Below the pieces are notes generated by a model. That model did not search any database, was not told where the DNA came from, and saw nothing but the letters and a program-made list of their open reading frames with translations. This document shows, piece after piece, positions 54,301 to 60,546 of a stretch of 64,000 nt of DNA. The position numbers were made by a program, and so were the translations under genes. The stretch is from Saprospiraceae bacterium (GTDB lineage: Bacteria > Bacteroidota > Bacteroidia > Chitinophagales > Saprospiraceae): assembly GCA_021604865.1 (NCBI GenBank), contig BQJU01000040.1, forward strand, positions 1 through 64,000, read 5' to 3'. The stretch's first letter is position 1; every line of letters starts with the position of its first letter.

Positions 54301-54490
54301 AACCTTCAATGGTAAACTTCCCGCTGTAAAAAGAACTATTACCCAATTCGACAAAATCGTTCATTCCATCGAAATGCAGAGCATTGCCTGTTTGTCCTTG
54401 CAAGTGGTTTGCATAGAAACAGGTGAGCAACACGAATACTAGTGCTTGTAAAAACAGATGTCTCGAACAATGAGTGAACATAATTTTCAT
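51392..54490 (-). CDS. LamG-discoidin-metalloprotease-LamG secreted protein
   Basis: A protein of 1032 residues from the ATG at 54490 (MKIMFTHCSRHLFLQALVFV begins the signal peptide); the in-frame start at 54589 adds an unlikely 33-residue head. Domains: LamG at about 40-265; F5/8-type (discoidin-like) domain (ALGKPARQSSTKSDRKAELG, WWEVDLGEIYDISEVNIW) to about 420; a trefoil-like stretch; a central metalloprotease-like domain with HEFAHHIDHYAG at residues 708-719; and a second LamG that is almost identical to the first. The zinc motif HExxH is intact. No T9SS sorting domain follows, the protein ending about 10 residues after the second LamG, so it may be truncated. Secreted glycan- or surface-targeted protease is a reasonable guess. 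Confidence 0.85.
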   Translation of the reverse strand: MKIMFTHCSRHLFLQALVFVLLTCFYANHLQGQTGNALHFDGMNDFVELGNSSFYSGKFTIEGWIKPQLNTKDKAGAIFTAQFDGRYTAIYAEVMSNGKIRFMVRNPPGNSGGAVVLGTEDVVGDGEWHHFAAVKGDGNKLYLYIDGQLDGTSNIHIGDFDTTLGHNLVLGMNWTGATRYYKGQMDEIRFWNRARTEAEIQRDRDITLTGNEAGLVAYYNFNQGVANGDNSSIHTLNDSKGTLNGTLKNFEMNGSASNFIGNYSMVNVALGKPARQSSTKSDRKAELGVDGRKMGRYNSGVVTRTTDELEPWWEVDLGEIYDISEVNIWNRRDVCCWTQLKDFYVLVSETPITTNSTSASQGQFVDGPFSFSSDETNKTITINQKGRYVRVFKTSTTPVGILLSEVEVFEKQAQNTQNIAANPDPISEGIWFVIQNKSNVKDDLNTPAQRMALKTNLQGTLTMQQIPLTGNFDEFLWRTKKYSEGYRLINKLTGKEQVLDLSNDVLSLKNSIANSAQQFFLEPSNTALHGTNAYTISNASESKVLQYNNTDNTIVPATKQVNELKQVWLFQPMELAAGYSIPKTAASVFNRSLELSHGYQLVATESVSDWAILNAHLVIKNMLNALAGQPLQTMKGDARNEKTVVIFSPADALTINEKTPYLFPEFGQNSIDDTRGGSGTNFGIDLMSEELMNSTVGSDYREFDQIIHEFAHHIDHYAGLNAPAASPTNSDKEWFPWEVQFWFNNAFSEPGWTSTKRNNRGTMTGAGKTYLNTIFKTGNTWLPPRLLRDRDGVPAPPVTNNALDFDGVNDFVELGNNSFYSGKFTIEGWIKPQLNTKDRAGAIFNAQFDGRNTAIYAEVMSNGKIRFMVRNPPGNSGGALVMSTEDVVGDGKWHHFAAVKGDGNKLYLYIDGQLDGTSSIPIGDFDTTVGHNLVLGINWTGATRYYKGQMDEIRFWNRARTEAEIQRDKDKTLTGAEAGLVVYYNFNQGVVDSNNGDITTLNDSKGALNGTLKNFQLIGSTSNFSAGAPVAD
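51413..52092 (-). repeat. Second LamG-coding copy of an intragenic duplication
   Basis: This roughly 680-bp segment is a near copy of 53706-54384 within the same gene, with long stretches differing by only one base in 15-30. It encodes the C-terminal LamG domain. Confidence 0.88.
53706..54384 (-). repeat. First LamG-coding copy of an intragenic duplication
   Basis: This is the partner of 51413-52092. It encodes the N-terminal LamG domain. The close DNA identity, including third codon positions, points to recent duplication or gene conversion. Confidence 0.88.
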
Positions 54491-54601
54491 TAGAAAAATA
54501 TTTAAATTTAGCCTACTCTTTATAGGATTTTCGGCTTCTTCCTTTATTAGGTATTCCGCACCATCGCCCCGCTTCCACAGGGCCTCCAATGGACTTTTAC
54601 C

Positions 54602-54757
54602 CTACCATTGCTCAAAGGAGCTAATGAAGTTATTGGCATAGATATGCCCTGTCGTATCGGCCATTGCTGTTACGTTCCGGTAAGTATCCATTTCCAGGAT
54701 TGCCGCGCCAAACACAGGCGAAACTGGCGGATGTATTGTAAAAAGGGCCCCAGCCAT
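54602..54757 (-). CDS. Short ORF, possible 3' part of a frameshifted gene
   Basis: A 51-codon frame (MAGALFTIHPPVSP at the start, NNFISSFEQW at the end). It is open further upstream as well, overlapping the next short ORF in another frame. Its composition looks like real protein, but I recognise no family. It and the ORF at 54786 may be two pieces of one small gene separated by a frameshift, or two tiny genes. Confidence 0.3.
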   Translation of the reverse strand: MAGALFTIHPPVSPVFGAAILEMDTYRNVTAMADTTGHIYANNFISSFEQW

Positions 54758-54785
54758 TAAGTTGTCGGCCTTTTTAGAATAGTTG

Positions 54786-54944
54786 CTATTTGCTGATTCT
54801 GACCTGGGTGGTCAGTTTTCCGTTGCCAATATGACCACCTTCCAATAGTTCTTGGATGAGCTGGTCAAACTGGAAAAGCCATTTTTTTTCTGCAGGTATG
54901 TTTAAGGGCTTTAGGTGTTTAATTTCAGACTCTAAAGATGCCAT
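54786..54944 (-). CDS. Short ORF of 52 codons, unknown
   Basis: Begins MASLESEIKHLKPLNIP and continues with an amphipathic helix (WLFQFDQLIQELLEGG), which looks like a genuine soluble protein start. A dispersed repeat lies just upstream at 54959-54996. The frame closes at TAG where the neighbouring frame, leading into the ORF at 54602, is open. Function unknown. Confidence 0.4.
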   Translation of the reverse strand: MASLESEIKHLKPLNIPAEKKWLFQFDQLIQELLEGGHIGNGKLTTQVRISK

Positions 54945-54958
54945 AAATATCTCTTATA

Positions 54959-54996
54959 TGCCAAAGACATTTTGAGAGCATTACCACAAAAAAAAG
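54959..54996 (+). repeat. Copy 1 of a 38-bp dispersed repeat
   Basis: TGCCAAAGACATTTT followed by GAGAGCATTACCAC and an A-run. It recurs at 57879-57915 in the same orientation with few changes. It is upstream of the short ORF at 54944 (opposite strand). Confidence 0.7.
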
Positions 54997-55123
54997 AAAC
55001 AATATAAACAATAAACAACTGTTAATAAGCTACTTATAAAGCAATAATACCACAAAAATATCAAATTACTTTTATGATATTTTCAATATTTTAAGTGATT
55101 TTATTTAAATATAGGTAAATAGT

Positions 55124-55156
55124 GATGGCCCGTCCATGCAAATATGACGGGCCATC
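55124..55156 (-). terminator. Hairpin terminator after the T9SS adhesin-like gene
   Basis: GATGGCCCGTC and GACGGGCCATC (55124-55134 and 55146-55156) form a perfect 11-bp stem with an 11-nt loop. It lies 64 bp beyond the 55220 stop. The following minus-strand sequence (ACTATTTACC) is only moderately T-rich, so efficiency is uncertain. Confidence 0.65.
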
Positions 55157-55219
55157 ATTTGATTTAAACTTGGAAGCTTAAACCATCGTATTTCTAAACT
55201 TAAACCATCTTTCTCTATA

Positions 55220-57436
55220 CTATTCCTTCACCACCTTGGCAGAAAACAACTCCTCGCCCACACTGATTTTCATCAAATATAAGCCCGTCGGCAGGTGAGT
55301 AATATCAATGCTGTTCCCCGGCTTCGTTTGGTTAAAAACACTCTGTCCCAAATTGTCAAACACCTCCACTCGGTCAGCTTCTATATTGAATAGTTGGAAG
55401 ATGCCCGTAGTCGGATTGGGGTAAATTTCAATCTCGGAATCGTCAATGTTAGTGACCGCACTGGGCGATAGATTGGTGACCTCTATACAAAACTCACCCT
55501 CAGCACTATAATTTGCACCGGTCCAACCATCAATCATCACCACATAAGTAACACCAGCTTCGGTCATCAACTCCACATTGGCATTGTAGATCTCACTGGC
55601 AAAATCTTCGTCCTCGCTACAGGCCACTGCAGTGAGATCAGTGCAGTCGCCGGAATAAATGGCGATTTGGGTATCTCCATTAGTGAGGTAATTGGTGGCG
55701 TCACATTCTACGGTTTTGATTTGGTAGGTATTGCCATCTCCGGTGAAGGTATACCAGGTGGTGCGCTCCAGGGTGCCGTCGTCAAAACATTCAAAGCCGG
55801 TAGAAGGGTCATTACTACTGTTGTAGCCGGTATTGTCGAACAAGCCCGAAGTTTGAGGCTCATTGAGCCCTTGGCCAAAGAGGGAGCTAATATCATTGGC
55901 TCCGGCACAGGCATTGTCAGCAGGCAACATCATTTCCACCGTGATGATACCAGTAGCCGAAGCGCTACACCCATTGGCATCTGTGTAGCTGTAAGTAATG
56001 GTGTGCATGCCTGCGCCCGCCGTAGTTGGGTCAAAGGTACTGTCTGTCACACCAGGGCCACTGTAGGTGCCGCCTGCTGGCATACCCTGGGTTAACATCA
56101 CCGCTTCGTCATCGGCATTGAACGGGCCGGGTGCAGTGAAAGTCACGGTAGGCAGTGCCGCAACCGTTATATTCGTGGTAGCGGTACTTTCGCCGCAAGC
56201 TGTACCGGTATTATATGTATAGGTAATGATAGCTGAACCCACACCCGCTGCCGCCGGATCAAAAGAGAAAGTCATGCCGTTGCCGTCATCCGTTACACCA
56301 GGGCCACTGTATACGCCACTGGCCGGACTACCACCAGCTAGGCCAGCTTGAATACCTGCATCTTCACAGTAGGTAGTCACCGGCAAAGAGATGGAAGCTG
56401 GTTGCCCCAATAATTGGCTGGGTACAAACGCAAAGCAGACCGGCTCATCTATACATCCTCCAACTGCACGCACGTAGAAGGTATGGTCGAGGTAGTCCAA
56501 ATAAGACCCTAAAACCTGGGGGGTCGAAAAAGCAATTGGAATTTGGTCTCCCTCACATGGAAAATTATTAACATTTAAGTCGGTCCATTGCCAGCCATTG
56601 GCTCCATTGAGTTCTCCATCTACTGCCAGAGTAATCAGGCCACTCACTCCTCCACTACAATCGACAATGGTGACTCCGTTAATCACCGGCAACACACAAG
56701 CCTCCAAAGCACTCGGCAAGTCTTCTGGATAGTCAATGCCATCGTCATCACAACAAGCACCAAATCCTATGTCGTCCTCTGTAACCCAGTTATTGAGGTC
56801 AAGAATAAAAGCGAGACATTCCGCACGAGTATCACAATTGACCTCACTGGATAAAACAGCCACATCGGCATCCTGATCAACGTTGGTTAAATCGATCACA
56901 AAACCAGTCAGTTCCGGAGGAAACTGGGCAAACCCAGTGGAATTATCCGTGATAAACCCGGATAGCCAAACTGTAGGCATGCGTACCGTACCCAAATAGG
57001 CATATAGCACCTGATTGGAGCTGGAAAGGGCCCAACCGCCTGTGCCGTCTGTTGCAAATTGTGCAGTTCCGACACTGGCTGTGATCGGCTCACAACCATC
57101 AAATTCCTCATGTGTAGTGATATTGACGATAGTGCCGGCCGGGGTAATCTCGGTGTTGCTCCAGCTCACATCTCCTTCCACCGCATCAAAACTGGTACCA
57201 TTATAAGGCGCTTCGGTAAAAAAGATGGTGGTGTTGGCCGGAATATCAACCAGCGCAGCAAAAGCAAAAGCATCAGCGCAGTTGGCATCTGGATTGTCGT
57301 TTTCGTCGGGTAGACCATTGCCATCACCGGCATAGCCGACGAACATGATATCTCCGGTAACCAGTTGGGCCTTTAGCGGCTGCCAACTGAGTAGTAAGCA
57401 AATTCCAAATAATAGAAAAGAGTAAACTCGTAACAT
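55220..57436 (-). CDS. Secreted Ig-like repeat protein with T9SS sorting domain
   Basis: A 738-residue protein with a signal peptide (about 1-23, ending LKAQ). The N-terminal 230 residues start with GDIMFVGYAGDGNG and resemble a lamin-tail-like surface domain found at the start of many Bacteroidota cargo proteins. Ig-like repeats follow, two with the phrase YSGPGVTD (about residues 375 and 460). A beta-sandwich of about 140 residues comes next (TTWYTFTGDGNTYQIKT, VVMIDGWTGANYSAEG). The tail from IEIYPNPTTGIFQLF is a T9SS sorting domain. Probably a surface adhesin-like protein; no catalytic site is visible. Confidence 0.85.
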   Translation of the reverse strand: MLRVYSFLLFGICLLLSWQPLKAQLVTGDIMFVGYAGDGNGLPDENDNPDANCADAFAFAALVDIPANTTIFFTEAPYNGTSFDAVEGDVSWSNTEITPAGTIVNITTHEEFDGCEPITASVGTAQFATDGTGGWALSSSNQVLYAYLGTVRMPTVWLSGFITDNSTGFAQFPPELTGFVIDLTNVDQDADVAVLSSEVNCDTRAECLAFILDLNNWVTEDDIGFGACCDDDGIDYPEDLPSALEACVLPVINGVTIVDCSGGVSGLITLAVDGELNGANGWQWTDLNVNNFPCEGDQIPIAFSTPQVLGSYLDYLDHTFYVRAVGGCIDEPVCFAFVPSQLLGQPASISLPVTTYCEDAGIQAGLAGGSPASGVYSGPGVTDDGNGMTFSFDPAAAGVGSAIITYTYNTGTACGESTATTNITVAALPTVTFTAPGPFNADDEAVMLTQGMPAGGTYSGPGVTDSTFDPTTAGAGMHTITYSYTDANGCSASATGIITVEMMLPADNACAGANDISSLFGQGLNEPQTSGLFDNTGYNSSNDPSTGFECFDDGTLERTTWYTFTGDGNTYQIKTVECDATNYLTNGDTQIAIYSGDCTDLTAVACSEDEDFASEIYNANVELMTEAGVTYVVMIDGWTGANYSAEGEFCIEVTNLSPSAVTNIDDSEIEIYPNPTTGIFQLFNIEADRVEVFDNLGQSVFNQTKPGNSIDITHLPTGLYLMKISVGEELFSAKVVKE

Positions 57437-57990
57437 AATTTGAGGGTTTTAGAGTTAGAAAAAATTAGCCGTTTATGAGCGCACGTTTGTATTCCAATTT
57501 ACGGCTTTTAAATAAAAAAATGCGCCTACCACCATCACATCAGTTAATTCAGGCGGCGCCGATAAGAACTTTTTGCAAATTAGTAAGAAATCCTTGGGGT
57601 TTAAAAATCTGGGTTTTATCATCAAACATTTAGTGCGGTTAAAATAAATATTGGGGTATCTATTGTTCTATAGATCTTTCTAGTTGGAATGTTCCCTTTT
57701 TCCAGCTGTTTATGTGCCAGGACCTGGGCAATTAGTGAGTATTATTTCGCAGGGGGAGATAAAGTATTGAGTTGCAGGACACTTCAGAATAAGAACGGTT
57801 AGCTGGTCTCAATTTACACCGCCACTTTTTTGTTAGGCAATTTGCTCTTTTGTAAATATGGTAAAAATACTTCTTGTCTGCCAAAGACATTTTTAGGGCA
57901 TTACCATAAAAAAAACACAAAAAAAAACACAAAAACCGCGCCTAATTGATTCTATATCATATCTTTACCCTTCCAAACATTACCACAAAA
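57437..57990. other. Long divergent intergenic region
   Basis: These 554 bp contain no convincing gene. They must hold the promoters of the minus-strand gene ending at 57436 and the plus-strand gene starting at 57991. A second copy of the 38-bp dispersed repeat lies at 57879-57915, followed by A-rich DNA. The GC-rich patch near 57520-57560 (GGCGGCGCC) may form a weak stem. Confidence 0.5.
57879..57915 (+). repeat. Copy 2 of a 38-bp dispersed repeat
   Basis: TGCCAAAGACATTTT followed by TAGGGCATTACCAT and an A-run, matching 54959-54996. It lies 75 bp upstream of the ATG at 57991. A third weak echo (CATTACCACAAAAATG) overlaps that start codon. Confidence 0.7.
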
Positions 57991-59454
57991 ATGACTAATT
58001 TTTTTACCTCAAAATTTGTGCAGTTGCTCAAAACATTTGATGTGGCAACACTCAAATCGTTTGAAAACTGGTTGCGATCTCCCTGGTGCAACACTAATAA
58101 GAACCTGATCCGACTCCTGGATCAACTCAAAAAGTATCACCCTGAATTTGAAAACAAAAAACTGACCAAGGAGAAACTTTTCCATAAGGTATTGCCCCAA
58201 GGCAAATACAGTGCCCGCCGTATGAACAATTTGTTGTCGGAAGCCTACCTCGCGGGGGAAAAATTTCTGATATTTCAACGTTTGTCGATGGATCAAACCA
58301 CGCAGGCAGATTTCTTGATTCAAGAATGGCAGGGCCGATATTTGGATGATTGGTTTTTTCAGGACATTCATCGGGAAATCGACCAGCTGGAAGGCAAGCC
58401 TGTAAAAAGGTGGGAAGATCATCTGACTTTGCTTTTTTGGTACCGGAGGATGTATCATTATCCCAATCAAAATGCCCGTATCCAAGATGGACTTAACCCC
58501 ATCCTGAGGATGGAAGAACATCTCGACCTGGTATATCTGCTGGAAAAGGCCGCTCTTATTAATGAAAAGATCTTCCGCAACCGGATCATTCCAAATGAGC
58601 AGCACGATGTACAAGCGGCACTGCAGGTATGGCGCATGGCCAGTCAGCATTATACACATCCGGCCATTGAGCTTTACCGGATGAGGTTTGAATACACGGA
58701 GGAAAATCTATTGTCGAAGTACACGGACCTACGCGAAACCTTGATCAAAAACCTGGATGCCTTAAACGAAAAAGAAAAGAAGACTCACTTGCTATCTTTA
58801 CTCAATGATAGTAAGATGCTTATAAAAAAAGGACTGATCGATATTACCGAGTTGCTGCCACTGTACCAATTGGGCTTAACCACTGGTGTGCTATTCAATC
58901 AGGGAAAAATCACACTCAATACCTATACCACCATTGCAGTGATCAGTAACACCAAAGGTGATTTTGAATTTACCGAGCAATTCATTCACCAGTACACTAA
59001 TTGTCTTAATAAAAAGATACAAGCTGATGCCATGCAATGGGCACTGGCACACACTGCCTACTGGAAGAAGGATTTGGAGACCTGTCTGAATATGCTTCAA
59101 CAATACGATTATAAAATCACCTACTTCCAATACATCTGCCGGGTGTTGAATACTCAGGTCTATTTTGAGTTATACCTCCAGGATGAATCCTTTCGGTTTT
59201 ACCTGTTTAACTATTTTGATACCTATGAAAAATGGCTGACCCGGGAAAAAGTATGGGGTGAAACCCAAAAAAAAGCCTTCCTGAGGTTTGTGCAAAAGTG
59301 TCGACAGCTTGCCAGGTATTATGCTGATTTGGATTTTGATGCCAAAAAAGTGGAAAAATTATTGGAGAATGAAACAAATATTCAGGCTTTGAATTGGCTG
59401 ATGCAGAAACAAAAGGAGGTTTTGGACTTGAAAAGGGAGTCGTTGGCTGGCTGA
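57991..59454 (+). CDS. Conserved Bacteroidota protein of unknown function
   Basis: A helical protein of 487 residues from the ATG at 57991; the in-frame ATG at 57946 would add 15 residues ahead of a clean start. The N terminus (LLKTFDVATLKSFENWLRSP, then HPEFENKKLTKEKLFHKV) is typical of a family seen in many Saprospiria and Chitinophagales genomes, which I know only as uncharacterised. No signal peptide or membrane helix is present, so it is predicted cytoplasmic. The middle is repetitive and TPR-like in helix pattern. It stands alone. Confidence 0.8.
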   Translation: MTNFFTSKFVQLLKTFDVATLKSFENWLRSPWCNTNKNLIRLLDQLKKYHPEFENKKLTKEKLFHKVLPQGKYSARRMNNLLSEAYLAGEKFLIFQRLSMDQTTQADFLIQEWQGRYLDDWFFQDIHREIDQLEGKPVKRWEDHLTLLFWYRRMYHYPNQNARIQDGLNPILRMEEHLDLVYLLEKAALINEKIFRNRIIPNEQHDVQAALQVWRMASQHYTHPAIELYRMRFEYTEENLLSKYTDLRETLIKNLDALNEKEKKTHLLSLLNDSKMLIKKGLIDITELLPLYQLGLTTGVLFNQGKITLNTYTTIAVISNTKGDFEFTEQFIHQYTNCLNKKIQADAMQWALAHTAYWKKDLETCLNMLQQYDYKITYFQYICRVLNTQVYFELYLQDESFRFYLFNYFDTYEKWLTREKVWGETQKKAFLRFVQKCRQLARYYADLDFDAKKVEKLLENETNIQALNWLMQKQKEVLDLKRESLAG

Positions 59455-59749
59455 AAAACGAGCATTTCTATCTATTGCTTTTGCAACCTGTCTGGCGGCA
59501 GACCAGCTAAAAACCGCTTACGCCCCTTCAGGGCTGGGGAAAATGATAATATGTCCACAAAAGGAAAATTGCCGCCTAAAGCTTGTAGACGCTAACTTCA
59601 AGTTAGTTCATAAATTTGAGACAACTTCGATAACTCACATTTTAGTTTGACCACGAGATTTGTCTAAGAACGGATCTCTTTACGAGCATATTTACAGGCA
59701 GTCCAAAGCCGACCCGCAAACATGCTCTAATAACAATGCTAGTTGTCAA
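59455..59749. other. Intergenic region with a dispersed repeat copy
   Basis: No gene is apparent. A small palindrome CTAACTTCAAGTTAG lies near 59590-59610. Positions 59705-59728 carry a copy of the dispersed GCCGACC motif also seen at 118-141 and 43353-43374; the copy here reads GCCGACCCGCAAACATGC. Confidence 0.5.
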
Positions 59750-60223
59750 TTAATTCACAATCACCTCTTCCACCACAATTGATTGAGATTCAGATAATTG
59801 CAAACCATCTATTTGCTGAATACTAAGTATGAAATGGATATCAACAGATTTGTGGTTCACCTGAAAACTGCTCACTTGGAAGGAAAGCTGGGATGGCTTG
59901 CCTTGCCCATCTGTAAAATTCAGTTGTTGTGTATATGACGGTTGGATATTTGTAAAATCAAATTCGTCGCTAAAGTGAACTATGTAGGCTTCTGCATTTG
60001 GATCAACAGTGTTATTGACGGCCTGTAGCTGTATTGTTATTTTACCCTGGGGTCGGAGTAAATCATATGCTGTTTCGTAGAAATCTTCAGCACAATTTAG
60101 GGCGTTTAGATCCGTTGAATGTGCTCTGGCAGGAATGGTTTCTGTAAAAAAAGCCGACTCTTTGGTACAGGAAGTAAATACTATTAAAGTTGTGAATAGA
60201 ATAATAACTAGGTTAGCTCTCAT
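59750..60223 (-). CDS. Small hypothetical lipoprotein
   Basis: A protein of 157 residues from the ATG at 60223, which starts a normal lipoprotein signal (MRANLVIILFTTLIVFTSC); the upstream in-frame ATG at 60262 adds a poor head. The mature part is polar, beta-rich and without motifs I know. The gene lies downstream of the hybrid regulator gene on the same strand, after a 323-bp gap holding in-phase direct repeats. Confidence 0.7.
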   Translation of the reverse strand: MRANLVIILFTTLIVFTSCTKESAFFTETIPARAHSTDLNALNCAEDFYETAYDLLRPQGKITIQLQAVNNTVDPNAEAYIVHFSDEFDFTNIQPSYTQQLNFTDGQGKPSQLSFQVSSFQVNHKSVDIHFILSIQQIDGLQLSESQSIVVEEVIVN

Positions 60224-60458
60224 GGCGAAAGAAGTTTTGTTCAGCCCTGCTAGCATCAGCATGGACTGTTTGGTTTAGTAAAGAGTATCACCGTTCCCAA
60301 TTCATCAGGTGCACCTTTTGGATTGAGTTAGCCAAAGCCCAATTGAAGCATTTAGCTGGCGGAAAAAACATTGAGGTTATTCTGCGTAGGTATCGTTATA
60401 TGTCTAAAAAACATTAATATTTATCATACCACTCAAAGGTGAAAGATTCCACCGGATT

Positions 60459-60490
60459 TTTTCCGTCAACTTTGTAGCATTTTCCGTCAA
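60459..60490. promoter_or_regulatory. Two 11-bp direct repeats spaced exactly 21 bp
   Basis: TTTTCCGTCAA at 60459-60469 and again at 60480-60490, identical, start to start 21 bp (two helical turns). On the minus strand they read TTGACGGAAAA. They lie 236-267 bp upstream of the lipoprotein start and just after the hybrid regulator gene, whose product ends in an AraC-type DNA-binding domain. Such domains often bind in-phase direct repeats. Confidence 0.5.
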
Positions 60491-60546
60491 ATTGGAGTGG
60501 GAGTGGTGTCAAAATCCGCCAACAACACGATCTAAGATATTAATAA

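Noticed and set aside
58009-58659. A 216-codon minus-strand frame opposite the conserved protein at 57991
   Set aside because: The plus-strand frame is longer, has a family-like N terminus and a proper start; the antisense frame has no motif.
60282-60417. Plus-strand open frame ending in RRYRYMSKKH, which looks faintly like a transposase tail
   Set aside because: No start codon is placed sensibly, no inverted repeats or other transposase motifs are nearby, and the resemblance is too slight to call an insertion-sequence remnant.
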